Below, piece by piece: positions 16,279 to 25,659 of a stretch of 64,000 bases of DNA (the stretch's first letter is position 1; the number at the start of each line of letters is the position of its first letter). Source of the DNA: Fructilactobacillus myrtifloralis (lineage in GTDB: Bacteria > Bacillota > Bacilli > Lactobacillales > Lactobacillaceae); NCBI RefSeq assembly GCF_024029335.1, contig NZ_CP097116.1, forward strand, positions 1,178,001 through 1,242,000. The letters are read 5' to 3'. The translations under genes and the position numbers were made by a program. The notes under the pieces are model-generated. The model was not told where the DNA came from, made no database searches, and saw only the letters and a list, made by a program, of their open reading frames with translations.

Positions 16279-17376
16279 ATGTCATTAACAGCGGGAATTG
16301 TGGGGTTGCCGAATGTCGGCAAGTCAACCCTGTTTAACGCCATTACCAAAGCCGGGGCGGAGATGGCGAACTACCCGTTTGCCACCATTGATCCGAACGT
16401 CGGAATGGTAGAAGTACCAGACCACCGGTTGGATCGGATTCAGGAACTGATCCCAGCAAAAAAAGTAGTGCCAACTACCTTTGAATTTACCGATATTGCC
16501 GGGATTGTTAAAGGTGCGAGCCGGGGAGAAGGCCTCGGAAATAAATTCTTGGAAAACATTCGGCAGGTGGACGCAATTGTGCACGTGGTCCGGGCATTTG
16601 ATGACGACAACATTACCCACGTTTCTGACAAGGTTGATCCCGTTGCAGACATTGAAACCATCAACTTGGAATTAACCCTGGCTGACCTAGAAGCCGTTAA
16701 CAAACGGATTGGCAAGGTAACGAGAGCTGCCAAGGGGAGTGCAGAAGCCCAGGCAGAGCTGGACGTGCTCAACAAGCTAAAACCGGTGTTAGAAAACGGG
16801 GGCGCCGCGCGGGACCTTGATTTTGATGAAGAAGAGGCCAAGATTGTAAAGGGGCTGTTCTTGTTAACGTCGAAACCAGTGCTATACGTGGCGAACGTGA
16901 GTGAAGCATCGATGGCTCATCCCGAACAGGATCCGTACTTTCAAGCAGTGGAGCAGTACGCTTCAGCACATGGGGCCGAAGCAATTGGGATTGCTGCTGA
17001 AAGTGAAGAGGAAATTGCAGAACTTGATGACGATGACAAAGCGGAGTTTTTAGCCGCCGCCGGGGTAACAGAACCGGGGCTCGACAAGTTAATTCGGGCA
17101 GCTTATCAACTACTGGACTTAGAAACCTTCTTTACTGCTGGAGGCAAGGAAACCAAGGCGTGGACCTTTTTACGGGGCACCAAAGCTCCCCAAGCCGCGG
17201 GAATCATCCACTCCGACTTTGAACGCGGGTTCATTCGGGCCGAGGTCATGTCCTTTGCCGATCTGGACCAGTACGAAAGTGAAGCAGCTGTGAAGGAAGC
17301 CGGGAAACTGAGAATTGAAGGAAAAGACTACGTAATGCAGGATGGCGATATCGTAAACTTCCGCTTTAACGTGTAG
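16279..17376 (+). CDS. ychF: redox-regulated/ribosome-binding ATPase YchF
   Basis: YchF is an Obg-family P-loop NTPase that prefers ATP and binds ribosomes. In the 365-residue protein, G1 is GLPNVGKST (8-16), G3 is DIAGIVKGAS, and the G4 position reads NVSE rather than NKxD, which explains ATP preference. A coiled-coil insertion occupies about 130-200 and a C-terminal TGS domain about 280-365, ending QDGDIVNFRFNV. Length and motifs match the family exactly. It is followed by a DUF1129 gene after 8 bp. Confidence 0.95.
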   Translation: MSLTAGIVGLPNVGKSTLFNAITKAGAEMANYPFATIDPNVGMVEVPDHRLDRIQELIPAKKVVPTTFEFTDIAGIVKGASRGEGLGNKFLENIRQVDAIVHVVRAFDDDNITHVSDKVDPVADIETINLELTLADLEAVNKRIGKVTRAAKGSAEAQAELDVLNKLKPVLENGGAARDLDFDEEEAKIVKGLFLLTSKPVLYVANVSEASMAHPEQDPYFQAVEQYASAHGAEAIGIAAESEEEIAELDDDDKAEFLAAAGVTEPGLDKLIRAAYQLLDLETFFTAGGKETKAWTFLRGTKAPQAAGIIHSDFERGFIRAEVMSFADLDQYESEAAVKEAGKLRIEGKDYVMQDGDIVNFRFNV

Positions 17377-17384
17377 GAGGAACT

Positions 17385-18113
17385 ATGGCGACTGAAAAGG
17401 AAAAACGGAATGCCCACGTACAACAACGCCCTTCGAGTCAGAAGGAACGGTACGCGGAATTTGCAAACCAGGGTTTAACCAAACGCAATGAAGAATACAT
17501 GGTGAAATTTAGTGCAGCGTTAGCTGACACTAACTATCCGGCAGAACAACGAACTGAGTTGATTCAGACCATGATGCAGGAAATTTTAGCAGCCCAAAAA
17601 CGGGGTACCACTGCCAAAAATCTGTATGGGACGGTCACAGAAAAGTTGAAGGTAACGTTGAATCCGCCTAAGGAACCAGCTGGACCAATGACAAAGGAAC
17701 GGTACCTGACGGATGCTACGTATAACTTCCTCTGGTTCCTGATTCTCTTTAATTTTATGTATGGGGCAATGGCATTTATGGCTCCGGATTCCGCTAATCA
17801 AGCGGGCGCAGCCGGAATTACGTGTATTGTGCTTTCATCAATCGTAGCGGGATTGGGAATGCCGTTTGTAACCCAACTCTTTGCTCCGGACGTTCAGCAC
17901 AAGCATAATTGGCTGGTTCGAGCAGGAATGATGGCGTTGATGTTTTTGGTATGGATGTTGGTCTTTTATGGCTCCAATCTCCTCCCCCGGATCATCAACC
18001 CCGTTGTGAACCCGATTGTTAACATCGTAATTGGCGTAATTGGGGTTGTAGCAATTTTATACATGCGCTCCCGTTTCAAAATCACGAGTGGAATCTTTGC
18101 GGGTCGTCGCTAA
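17385..18113 (+). CDS. DUF1129 family membrane protein
   Basis: A 242-residue protein with a charged cytoplasmic N-terminal half (helical, about residues 1-105) followed by four hydrophobic segments at about 112-132, 141-163, 178-198 and 205-228. This layout fits DUF1129, common in lactobacilli downstream of ychF. It is translated from ATG after TAGGAGGAACT, 8 bp after ychF. No catalytic motif is visible. Function is unknown. Confidence 0.85.
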   Translation: MATEKEKRNAHVQQRPSSQKERYAEFANQGLTKRNEEYMVKFSAALADTNYPAEQRTELIQTMMQEILAAQKRGTTAKNLYGTVTEKLKVTLNPPKEPAGPMTKERYLTDATYNFLWFLILFNFMYGAMAFMAPDSANQAGAAGITCIVLSSIVAGLGMPFVTQLFAPDVQHKHNWLVRAGMMALMFLVWMLVFYGSNLLPRIINPVVNPIVNIVIGVIGVVAILYMRSRFKITSGIFAGRR

Positions 18114-18121
18114 ATTATGAG

Positions 18122-18148
18122 AACGGTTTTCTTGCGAAGACCGTTTTT
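18122..18148 (+). terminator. terminator after the DUF1129 gene
   Basis: Stem 18122-18131 with 18136-18145 (one G-U pair), loop TTGC, then T run. Confidence 0.85.
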
Positions 18149-18243
18149 TGTTTGCTAAGTTTTTCTTATCTTTAGCCAAATTTCTTTCTTTTGGAGTTGG
18201 ATTTGGTAAACTAAACAAAAACAACGAAAAAGGGGTTCAACAG

Positions 18244-18930
18244 ATGAAAATATTAGTAGTTGATGACGATCAAGAAATTGCCCAGTTATTAGAAATTTAC
18301 ATTAAAAACGAAGGGTTCGAGCCCGTAGCCGCTTACGACGGTGAAGAAGCCCTCTCCAAGTTGCATACTGAATCAGACATTGGGTTAGTCATCTTGGACA
18401 TCATGATGCCGGGCATTAACGGGATGGAAGTGATCAACCAGGTTCGCAAGGATTCCCAGATTCCGATCATCGTGTTGTCCGCTAAAACGGAAGACCTCGA
18501 TAAGATCCAGGGTCTAACCACCGGTGCGGACGACTACGTCACCAAACCCTTCAATCCGTTAGAGGTCATGGCACGGGTTCACTCGTTGTTACGCCGAAGT
18601 GAAAATGCGATGAAGAACGCTGAGCCCGAAGAAATTCATGCTGACATGTTGACGATTAATCGTGATTCACACGAAGTGGTCACGGAAGATGGAACCAAGA
18701 TTCAACTAACGGCGATTGAGTTTGGAATTTTATATCTGCTTGCCAGTCATCCCAACCGCGTTTTTTCAGCCGATGAAATCTTTGAACGGGTGTGGAAGCA
18801 GGAAAGCGTGATTTCAGCGAAAACCGTGATGGTGCACATGAGTCACCTACGGGACAAGATTGAGGCGGCTACGAATGGCCAGGATGTAATTAAGACGGTT
18901 TGGGGAGTTGGATACAAGGTTGAAGGTTAA
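18244..18930 (+). CDS. OmpR/VanR-like response regulator
   Basis: A 228-residue response regulator with a complete receiver: acidic residues in VVDDDQ, phosphoacceptor D52 in VILDIMMPG, conserved Ser in IVLSAKTED, and Lys in YVTKPFNPLE. A C-terminal OmpR-type winged helix follows (about 128-225). The start at 18244 follows AAAGGGG; the upstream in-frame extension lacks a ribosome binding site. It is paired with a kinase gene starting 4 bases after its stop. Its intact receiver contrasts with the degenerate regulator at the start of the window. The stimulus is unknown; cell-envelope stress is typical for VanRS-like pairs. Confidence 0.92.
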   Translation: MKILVVDDDQEIAQLLEIYIKNEGFEPVAAYDGEEALSKLHTESDIGLVILDIMMPGINGMEVINQVRKDSQIPIIVLSAKTEDLDKIQGLTTGADDYVTKPFNPLEVMARVHSLLRRSENAMKNAEPEEIHADMLTINRDSHEVVTEDGTKIQLTAIEFGILYLLASHPNRVFSADEIFERVWKQESVISAKTVMVHMSHLRDKIEAATNGQDVIKTVWGVGYKVEG

Positions 18931-18934
18931 AGCA

Positions 18935-20092
18935 ATGGCAAATGAGAATTTCAAACTGACTAATCGGGAAAAGAACGAACTGTGGTTTGAAACCATCATG
19001 ACGATTGTGTTGTTGTTATTAGCTAACATTGCAGTCGGCAACATTTTAACGAACTTCATTCGCACGAACCAAGGGGTCAACGACGGGATTTTCATCATTA
19101 AACAATCGATCACCTTTGGGCCACTGCACCAACACTTTCTTAGTTGGGAAGGTCTCTTTTGGATTCTGATGTTGTTTTTAGATACGGTGATTGTCTGGTG
19201 GCGGATTATTCGAGTTTACCGCCGGATTCAAATTAGTCGGATTATTGACGAACTGCACTACATTTCGAACGGCCACTTTGATCACCAAATCCCCTTTCAC
19301 CTGACGGGGGATAACGAACGGGTGGTAAATAGTGTTAACACGCTGGTGGAGAATGTGATTCAGTCGTTAGAAGACGAACGCCGAATCGAAAAATCAAAGG
19401 ATGATCTGGTGACGAGTGTGAGTCATGATTTACGGACGCCGCTCACGTCCATCATCGGCTATCTGGGGTTAATTGAAGCCCATCAGTATCAAACTGAAGC
19501 CGAGCTACGGAAGTATTGTCACATTGCCTACGAAAAGGCCCAACAGATGAAGAAGTTGGTTGACCGGTTGTTTGAGTACACCCAGGCCAACAACCTAGGC
19601 GACCAGCAGGTAGAACTGAATCAGATTGATGTCAACCAGTTGCTGACGCAGTTAGAGACGTCATTTGCGTTAGAGGCGCAAAAGCAGGGGATGCAGATCA
19701 AGGTTCACCCCCTGAATCCGGACATCACGATGGTGGCGAACGCCGAATTGTTAGGGCGGGTTTTTAATAACTTGATTACGAACGCTTTGAAGTACGGTAA
19801 CGATGGGACGCAAATCGTACTTACGGCTCGTAAAGACTCGGCGGAGACGGTGACGTTTCAGGTCGCAAACGATGGGAAAGCCATTCCGAAAAAGGTGCTG
19901 CGCAAGATTTTTAATCGCTTTTACCGCGAAGAAAGTTCTAGAAACCTGGAAACGGGTGGAAGTGGACTTGGCTTGGCGATTGTCCGCGAGATTGTCAGTC
20001 GGCAGGGTGGCCAGGTGACGGTTGATTCTAACAATCAGTGGACGACGTTTACGGTGACGTTACCAATTCAACCCAGCAAAAAAACCAGTTAG
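18935..20092 (+). CDS. VanS-like sensor histidine kinase
   Basis: A 385-residue membrane kinase partner of the preceding regulator. Two membrane helices lie at about 19-38 and 73-92, enclosing a short extracellular loop of about 35 residues. A HAMP-like linker follows, then the HisKA helix with phosphorylated His at about H164 (SVSHDLRTPLTS), then HATPase with N box NLITNALKYG, F box FNRFYR and G box GGSGLGLA. The small sensing loop suggests intramembrane or accessory-protein sensing. The start ATG at 18935 is preferred to an in-frame ATG inside the regulator gene. Confidence 0.92.
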   Translation: MANENFKLTNREKNELWFETIMTIVLLLLANIAVGNILTNFIRTNQGVNDGIFIIKQSITFGPLHQHFLSWEGLFWILMLFLDTVIVWWRIIRVYRRIQISRIIDELHYISNGHFDHQIPFHLTGDNERVVNSVNTLVENVIQSLEDERRIEKSKDDLVTSVSHDLRTPLTSIIGYLGLIEAHQYQTEAELRKYCHIAYEKAQQMKKLVDRLFEYTQANNLGDQQVELNQIDVNQLLTQLETSFALEAQKQGMQIKVHPLNPDITMVANAELLGRVFNNLITNALKYGNDGTQIVLTARKDSAETVTFQVANDGKAIPKKVLRKIFNRFYREESSRNLETGGSGLGLAIVREIVSRQGGQVTVDSNNQWTTFTVTLPIQPSKKTS

Positions 20093-20111
20093 CTCCCTAA
20101 CTGGTTTTTTT
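20079..20111 (+). terminator. terminator overlapping the kinase stop codon
   Basis: Stem 20079-20092 with 20097-20110, loop CTCC, T run. The first arm includes the kinase TAG stop. Confidence 0.9.
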
Positions 20112-20180
20112 GCTACTTAATCTCTCACAACTAATTTAAAAAATTGAGCGAAAATGGTTTTTTATTCATTCTAAATCCAA

Positions 20181-20247
20181 TATAATTAAGTGTACGGTGC
20201 AACAAACCGAGGATTTCATGAAATCATTATTGGAGGATTTCAATTGA
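20181..20247 (+). promoter_or_regulatory. azlC leader with candidate 9-codon leader peptide
   Basis: A TATAAT at 20181-20186 is followed by a mini-ORF: GAGG (20209-20212), then ATG at 20218 and the codons for MKSLLEDFN, with TGA at 20245-20247. The TTG start of azlC (20244-20246) overlaps this stop, so ribosomes ending the leader could re-initiate on azlC. GAGGATTTCA occurs twice (20209-20218, 20233-20242), once as each gene's ribosome binding region. GATTTCATGAAATC (20212-20225) is a perfect palindrome. Two adjacent Leu codons are suggestive for a branched-chain amino acid exporter, but attenuation is not shown. Confidence 0.5.
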
Positions 20248-21008
20248 CTAAAGTGGTACCAAATCCAAATGAACCAGCTTGGCGGAAAAATTTTCGCACA
20301 TCGTTTCCATTAGACATTAGTTATATTCCAATCGGAATTGCCTGCGGGATTTTATTGCATGCCGCGGGCTTTAACACTTTTAACACAATTCTAGTCTCGT
20401 TGTTGGTTTTTTCTGGGGGCGCCCAATTTTTGATTGCCTCCATGTTGACCATCAATTCCCCCTTATTAACCATTGTGCTGATGCTCTTTTTCCTGGAATT
20501 GCGGTATGCATTACTCGGATCTAGTTTATCAAAGTACCTGCGGGGGCAAAATACATGGTTCCTGCTTTTGTTTGCCGGGTCAATGAATGATGAAAACTAT
20601 GCGGTGAACTACCTAAAGTTTTCGACCGATAAGCACTTTACCCAGCGGGATGCCCTGCAAATTGAGCACTGGTCCTTACTCTTTTGGACCGTCAGCAATT
20701 TAATCGGTAGTTTGGTGGGGACAGCGATCACGATTGATTTGACCGTGGTCCACTTTGCCCTCACGGCACTCTTCCTCTTCATGATTGTGATGCAGATAAA
20801 AAGCTTTTTGAAGATTATCATTGCGGGCTTAGCAGCCGTATTGGCAATCTTCTTCCTTGTGACAACGAAGTCCACGTTAGGACTAGTATTTGCGACGCTG
20901 GTGGCTTCATTCGTCGGCTTTTTAGCAGACAATTACCTCACGAAGCAACAGAAGAAGAGTCGGCTGGTTAAAATGTTTAAGAACCCAGCCGGAACCCCTA
21001 AAGAGTAA
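20244..21008 (+). CDS. azlC: branched-chain amino acid exporter, AzlC family
   Basis: AzlC with AzlD forms a membrane exporter for branched-chain amino acids and analogues. From TTG at 20244 (after TTGGAGGATTTCAA) the protein has 254 residues. Motifs include FPLDISYIPIGIACG, FSGGAQFLIASML, ELRYALLGSSLSKYL and MNDENYAV. About six to seven hydrophobic segments are present, with a charged C-terminus. The AzlD gene follows after 17 bp. The start overlaps the stop of a candidate leader peptide, described separately. Confidence 0.9.
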   Translation: MTKVVPNPNEPAWRKNFRTSFPLDISYIPIGIACGILLHAAGFNTFNTILVSLLVFSGGAQFLIASMLTINSPLLTIVLMLFFLELRYALLGSSLSKYLRGQNTWFLLLFAGSMNDENYAVNYLKFSTDKHFTQRDALQIEHWSLLFWTVSNLIGSLVGTAITIDLTVVHFALTALFLFMIVMQIKSFLKIIIAGLAAVLAIFFLVTTKSTLGLVFATLVASFVGFLADNYLTKQQKKSRLVKMFKNPAGTPKE

Positions 21009-21025
21009 GCGGAAGGACGAAGATT

Positions 21026-21358
21026 ATGGAATGGAACGGAATGCAACACTTTCTGTTAGTGATACTATGTTTCTTTGTGGCATTAGTCCCGCGGTTTGTC
21101 CCTTTATTTTTCTTTCGAAAACGGCAAATTCCCAAGTGGTTTAACGAGTGGATGGAGTTTGTGCCAATCTGTTTGTTTACCTCGTTAGTTGTGAAGGACC
21201 TCTTTATTACCAAGAACTATACCTTTTCCGTGGCCGGTTCGTTACCAGAGCTGATTGCAAGCGTTGTGGTTATCGCGGTGGCGTTTTGGACCCGGTCGAT
21301 GGCCCTCTCGGTAATTATCGGGTTGGGACTGGTCTTTGCGTTAACGTTTGCGCTCTAG
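21026..21358 (+). CDS. azlD: branched-chain amino acid exporter small subunit, AzlD family
   Basis: AzlD is the small partner of AzlC, 110 residues with four hydrophobic segments. The family motif LVPRFVPLFFFRKRQIPKW and the central FVPICLFTSLVVKDLF are typical. The ATG at 21026 follows GGAAGGACGAAG. A second in-frame ATG at 21041 is possible but has no closer ribosome binding site. A terminator follows. Confidence 0.9.
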   Translation: MEWNGMQHFLLVILCFFVALVPRFVPLFFFRKRQIPKWFNEWMEFVPICLFTSLVVKDLFITKNYTFSVAGSLPELIASVVVIAVAFWTRSMALSVIIGLGLVFALTFAL

Positions 21359-21387
21359 ATCAGTAATTAGCAAAATAAAGCAAATAA

Positions 21388-21418
21388 AAAAAGAGCTGAA
21401 TGTCATTCAGCTCTTTTT
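21388..21418. terminator. bidirectional terminator between azlD and cfa
   Basis: Stem AGAGCTGAAT with ATTCAGCTCT around a GTC loop (21402-21404), flanked by A and T runs. Confidence 0.88.
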
Positions 21419-21426
21419 AATTTGGT

Positions 21427-22614
21427 TTAGTTGTCGTGGTGGTCAGCCATGTAATCACGAGTCATTGGGAGCGATGCTCCGGATGGTCCCTTCGTGATGA
21501 GGTACTGCATGACATCGATGTTGCCAGATTTAAAGGAAGCGGCACAGGCTTGCAGGTAGAGATCCCACATGCGAACAAATTGTTCGTCAAACATTTCGGT
21601 TACTTCAGAGCGAACGCGGTTAAAGTTCTTATCCCATTCTTCCAAAGTCCGTTGGTAGTGTCTCCGCAACGATTCTAAGTCATAAACCTGCATCCGGTTG
21701 TCGACAATGTGTTGGATGTTTTCGGTTAAACCAGGAACGTAGCCACCAGGGAAGATCCACTTGTTAATCCACCCGTTGACCGCGCCACCTTGTTGCCGCG
21801 TAATTCCATGGATCAGAGCGCTCCCGTTGTCTTTAAGGTGGGTGCTAACCGTTTTGAAGTACTCATCGAGATTTTCCTTTCCAACGTGTTCAAACATCCC
21901 AACGGAAGTGATGTAGTCGAACTGTTCATCCTTTGGCAGTTCACGGTAATCCTGAAGCCGGACGTCGGCAAGGTTTTCCAAGCCGTATTTTTTGATTTGA
22001 GCCTGGACGTAGTCATATTGTTCCTGACTTAACGTTACCCCAGTTACCCGTAGGTTGTATTGCTTAGCAGCCGTTAGCATCAAGGTTCCCCAGCCACAGC
22101 CAATGTCTAGGAGGGTGTGACCCGGTTGAGGGTTCAGCTTTTGGATAATGTGGTGAATCTTGTTTTCCTGGGCTTGGTACAGTGAATCGGTCGGTTTTTC
22201 AAAGTAGGCACAGGAGTAAGTCATCGTCTTATCTAGCCAGAGTCGGTAGAAGTCGTTTCCGATGTCATAGTGATCCTGGACGTCCTTCTTACTTTCCGAT
22301 TCAGAGTGGGAAGCATGGGGCAAGAACTTGATAAACTTTTTATTGCGGAAAAAGCTATCGGCAGCTTCATAGGCCGAGGTAATGAGATCCTCTAGGTTCC
22401 CATCGACGTCTACCGTTCCGTTCATGTAAGCTTCACCGAGCGCAATCGATGCATTCTTTTTTAGCTCGCGGATGGGAATGGGCTTATTAATCGTAATGTG
22501 AGCTTTGGGGGTCCCATTCCCGTACTTCTTTGTTTTACCGTCCCAAAAAGTAACTTCAATTGGTTCGGCAAAACTGCGTTTCAAAAATTCGTTGTAAAAC
22601 ATTTTCTCTAACAT
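21427..22614 (-). CDS. cfa: cyclopropane-fatty-acyl-phospholipid synthase
   Basis: Cfa transfers a methylene from S-adenosylmethionine to unsaturated acyl chains of membrane phospholipids, a response to acid and stationary phase. The 395-residue protein has an N-terminal lipid-binding domain (about 1-110), then [25 protein letters not shown] and the SAM-binding LLDIGCGWG (168-176). VGMFEHVG and the later FPGGYVPG segment complete the family signature. The gene is monocistronic on the minus strand with terminators on its 3' side. ATG start as given. Confidence 0.95.
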   Translation of the reverse strand: MLEKMFYNEFLKRSFAEPIEVTFWDGKTKKYGNGTPKAHITINKPIPIRELKKNASIALGEAYMNGTVDVDGNLEDLITSAYEAADSFFRNKKFIKFLPHASHSESESKKDVQDHYDIGNDFYRLWLDKTMTYSCAYFEKPTDSLYQAQENKIHHIIQKLNPQPGHTLLDIGCGWGTLMLTAAKQYNLRVTGVTLSQEQYDYVQAQIKKYGLENLADVRLQDYRELPKDEQFDYITSVGMFEHVGKENLDEYFKTVSTHLKDNGSALIHGITRQQGGAVNGWINKWIFPGGYVPGLTENIQHIVDNRMQVYDLESLRRHYQRTLEEWDKNFNRVRSEVTEMFDEQFVRMWDLYLQACAASFKSGNIDVMQYLITKGPSGASLPMTRDYMADHHDN

Positions 22615-22713
22615 GGTTTAACCTCGCTTTTCCGTGTGAAATACATTCCCATTATATGCTTTTTTCTTTTTTTCCGTAACCAATGTGGCAATCGGAAATC
22701 AAATTCGTATCTA

Positions 22714-22722
22714 TGATATAAT
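22714..22722 (+). promoter_or_regulatory. extended -10 promoter
   Basis: TGA-TATAAT, an extended -10 about 40 bases before the next gene; no clear -35. Confidence 0.55.
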
Positions 22723-22761
22723 GAACCTCGAATCTAAAGGAAGTTTATGGAGGTAATTAGC

Positions 22762-23745
22762 ATGAAGAAATGGATTTGGGCGCTTATCGCGGTTGTGATT
22801 ATTGCCGTTGGTGGGGGCTGGTATTATGCAGCTCACACGAACAGTACCCAAGCATACGCAAGTAGCGTTAGCAATGGGAAAACAGCCCTAAAAGACGCTA
22901 GCTACACGGAAGCAAAGAATGACTTTCAAACGGCGGTTGATAAAAAACCGGGTTCTAAGGAAGCCAACGCGCTCTTGAACCAGACCCAACACTTTATCGA
23001 TGGAAACACCCAGATGAAGGATAAGGAATTTACTAGCGCCAAGAAGTCTTACGTGGCCGTTAAGAACGAAAAAAACGGTTCTGATCTAATGGTGAAACGG
23101 GCGAACAGTAAGGTTAAAACCGTAAACGAAGTCATTAAAAATGATGGATTGTTCAAACAAATTTACAAAGAAGCGGTGCGGCAACACAATGATAAGAAGT
23201 ACGATGCTTCGAACCAAACCCTACAGGGCATTTTGACAGCTCGGGTAATCAACCAATCTTACTACAGTGACATCAAGCGCAAAGCTACGGACCTGAAGAA
23301 GTCAAACGACAAAGAACTGAAGAAGATGTCAACGAAGGCTAAACAAGCTTCAGCAATGGATGCCAACCAGAGCGCGAGCGTTACCAACGCTGTTAATGAA
23401 GTTGGTTCAACCCAAGCAGCAGTGAAAGCCAACGCCCAAAGCTCCAACTCCGCAGCTGCCGCAACGAAGAAAGCGAACCCAACTGCAAACACGAGCAACT
23501 TTAACGTGTACGAAAACCCTGGTGAATACGCCAACCGGTTTGTAGATCCAACGACGGGTCAAAACATGAATACCAGCAATAGTTCGAATGCGACGGCTGG
23601 AGATAACTCGAACAACACTGGAAATGCTGGAAATGCTGGTAATGCTAACAATGCTGGGGCAACTGACCCTAACAATTACACGGCTAACAACGATCCGTAC
23701 AACGTTTACACGAACCCCGGTGAATACGCCAACCGGTTTAACTAA
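22762..23745 (+). CDS. membrane-anchored surface protein with TPR-like region and duplicated C-terminal motif
   Basis: A 327-residue protein with one N-terminal membrane helix (4-22) and an extracellular helical region (about 30-190) resembling tetratricopeptide hairpins: ALKDASYTEAKNDFQTAVDK and MKDKEFTSAKKSYVAV. A low-complexity Ala/Asn/Ser-rich tail follows. The tail carries two copies of NVY-x-NPGEYANRF, at 248-260 and at the extreme C-terminus 314-326, separated by an Asn/Gly-rich linker. The start at 22762 follows ATGGAGG. No wall anchor is seen. Function is unknown; the repeated motif looks like a ligand-binding or interaction module. Confidence 0.7.
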   Translation: MKKWIWALIAVVIIAVGGGWYYAAHTNSTQAYASSVSNGKTALKDASYTEAKNDFQTAVDKKPGSKEANALLNQTQHFIDGNTQMKDKEFTSAKKSYVAVKNEKNGSDLMVKRANSKVKTVNEVIKNDGLFKQIYKEAVRQHNDKKYDASNQTLQGILTARVINQSYYSDIKRKATDLKKSNDKELKKMSTKAKQASAMDANQSASVTNAVNEVGSTQAAVKANAQSSNSAAAATKKANPTANTSNFNVYENPGEYANRFVDPTTGQNMNTSNSSNATAGDNSNNTGNAGNAGNANNAGATDPNNYTANNDPYNVYTNPGEYANRFN

Positions 23746-23769
23746 TTAAACAGATGGAGATAAATTAAG

Positions 23770-24840
23770 ATGGAGACTCATTGGCAAAATTTTTTAAAGA
23801 ACGTGCAGCTACGGCGCGCCGTCGTCTTAATGCTGTTAATTGGATTGATTTACGTTTGCCGGGAAATGATCACCACCATTTTGTTAACCTTCATTTTTAC
23901 GTTACTGGTCACCAAAGCGGTGTTATGGGTCCGAAAACGCGTTCAGATTCCCACGCCGCTACTTGTGATTGGACTGTATCTGTTAATTGTTGGTTCGATT
24001 GTTGTGATTGCGGTCTTGTATCTGCCTACGATTGTGGAGCAGGGCATCGAGTATTCAAAGGTGCTGTACAAGTTTTACCAGCGCCCACATACAATTGAAA
24101 ATCCGCAAGTGCGTGATGCGGTCGTTAATTTAATCAAGACGGTGAATGTTCCCAAACAGTTGAAAGATAGTATGGGTGTCATCTTAGATTACGTGACGAG
24201 TGCGGGTAACATTGGGTTTTCGATGTTTATCTCCTTACTGCTGAGCTTCTTCTTTACCCTCGAACTCAAGCAGACCAAGGAATTTTCCGAGAAGTTTTTG
24301 AGTAGCACCTTCGGCTGGTTTTTCCAAGACGTGGCCTACTTTGGGAACATCTTTGTTAAAACCTTTGGGGTGGTATTGGAAGCCCAGTTCTTCATCGCCA
24401 TCTGTAATACGGTGCTAACGACCATCTGTCTGGCCATCTTGGGCATGCCGCAACTGGTGATTTTTGCCATCATGATTTTCCTATTAAGTTTGGTCCCGGT
24501 GGCGGGGGTTATTTTATCGTTAATCCCGCTGTCGATTTCGGCCTATACGGTCGGCGGAATCCGGTACGTGATTTACGTTATCATCATCGTCGTGGTGGTG
24601 CACATGCTGGAAGCCTATGTCCTGAACCCGAAGTTTATGTCATCAAAGACCGAACTGCCGATTTTCTATACCTTTGTGGTCTTGTTAATTGGTGAACACT
24701 TCTGGGGAACTTGGGGATTAATCGTAGCGGTACCGGTCTTTACCTTCTTCTTAGATGTGTTTGGAGTGCAAAAGGTCGATCGACCCCGGTTGCGGAAGCC
24801 AAAGCCAAAGAAAAAGAACTTAAAAAACGCAACAAAGTGA
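23770..24840 (+). CDS. AI-2E family transporter
   Basis: A 356-residue membrane protein of the AI-2E/PerM family, with paired N-terminal helices (about 17-50, 58-85), a central cytoplasmic or amphipathic region, and a C-terminal membrane block. The conserved P-V-A-G-V-I segment is visible (LVPVAGVILSLIPLSI), followed by the HMLEAYVLNPKFMS and LLIGEHFWGTWGLIVAVP motifs. The C-terminus is strongly basic. Members include quorum-signal exporters and Na+/H+ antiporters, so substrate cannot be assigned. It starts 24 bp after the preceding gene. Confidence 0.88.
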   Translation: METHWQNFLKNVQLRRAVVLMLLIGLIYVCREMITTILLTFIFTLLVTKAVLWVRKRVQIPTPLLVIGLYLLIVGSIVVIAVLYLPTIVEQGIEYSKVLYKFYQRPHTIENPQVRDAVVNLIKTVNVPKQLKDSMGVILDYVTSAGNIGFSMFISLLLSFFFTLELKQTKEFSEKFLSSTFGWFFQDVAYFGNIFVKTFGVVLEAQFFIAICNTVLTTICLAILGMPQLVIFAIMIFLLSLVPVAGVILSLIPLSISAYTVGGIRYVIYVIIIVVVVHMLEAYVLNPKFMSSKTELPIFYTFVVLLIGEHFWGTWGLIVAVPVFTFFLDVFGVQKVDRPRLRKPKPKKKNLKNATK

Positions 24841-24883
24841 TGTATGATGAAAGCGAACTAATTAATGAAAGAGGTTTAAGCTA

Positions 24884-25576
24884 ATGGCTAAATTATGTTT
24901 AATTCGACACGGACAAAGTGAATGGAACTTAGCAAACAAGTTTACTGGTTGGGTAGACGTTGACCTAAGTGAAGAGGGAGTCAAGCAAGCGCAAAACGCC
25001 GGGAAGTTGATTGCAGCAGCTGGGTTAGAATTTGACCAAGCATATACTTCTGTTTTGAAGCGGGCCATTAAGACCTTACACTACGCCTTAGATGAAAGCG
25101 ACCAACTCTGGATTCCAGAAATGAAAACCTGGCGCTTAAACGAACGGCACTACGGTGATTTACAGGGTAAAAATAAGGCTAAGGCAGCGGAAAAGTATGG
25201 GGACGAACAAGTTCACATCTGGCGCCGGTCTTACGACGTCTTGCCACCCCTGTTAAGTGCTGATGACGAAGGTTCTGCCACAAAAGATCGTCGCTACGCT
25301 GATTTGGATCCACGGTCCATTCCTGCTGGGGAAAACTTGAAGACGACCTTGGAACGGGTAATTCCCTTCTGGCAGGATCACATTGCACCGAAGTTATTAG
25401 ATAACAAAAACGTAATTATTGCAGCGCACGGGAACTCACTCCGGGCTTTAACTAAGTACATTGAAAACATCTCTGATGCAGACATTATGGATGTTGAAAT
25501 TGCTACTGGGGAACCAATTGTGTATGACATTGATTCCAACTTGAACGTGGTTAGCAAGCAAAAATTAGGAGAATAA
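24884..25576 (+). CDS. gpmA: 2,3-bisphosphoglycerate-dependent phosphoglycerate mutase
   Basis: This glycolytic enzyme interconverts 3- and 2-phosphoglycerate through a phosphohistidine. The 230-residue protein has the active-site RHGQSEWN (H9), the FTGWVD segment, the catalytic Glu/Arg block [18 protein letters not shown], and the second His in [10 protein letters not shown]. Length and motifs are those of dPGM of lactobacilli. The gene appears monocistronic, with a strong ribosome binding site (AAAGAGG) and a terminator. Confidence 0.96.
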   Translation: MAKLCLIRHGQSEWNLANKFTGWVDVDLSEEGVKQAQNAGKLIAAAGLEFDQAYTSVLKRAIKTLHYALDESDQLWIPEMKTWRLNERHYGDLQGKNKAKAAEKYGDEQVHIWRRSYDVLPPLLSADDEGSATKDRRYADLDPRSIPAGENLKTTLERVIPFWQDHIAPKLLDNKNVIIAAHGNSLRALTKYIENISDADIMDVEIATGEPIVYDIDSNLNVVSKQKLGE

Positions 25577-25600
25577 AGCATTCTTACCTTTTGAAATTGT

Positions 25601-25634
25601 AAAAGATCGCTAGTGGACTTAGCGATCTTTTTTT
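25601..25634 (+). terminator. terminator after gpmA
   Basis: Stem 25601-25612 with 25620-25631, 7-nt loop, T run. Confidence 0.9.
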
Positions 25635-25659
25635 GTGGCCAGATTAATTGTTAGATTAC

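Noticed and set aside
23572..23680. Repetitive AAT/GCT-rich tract considered as a DNA repeat array
   Set aside because: It is the coding sequence of the Asn/Gly/Ala-rich linker of the surface protein, with imperfect codon-level repetition only.
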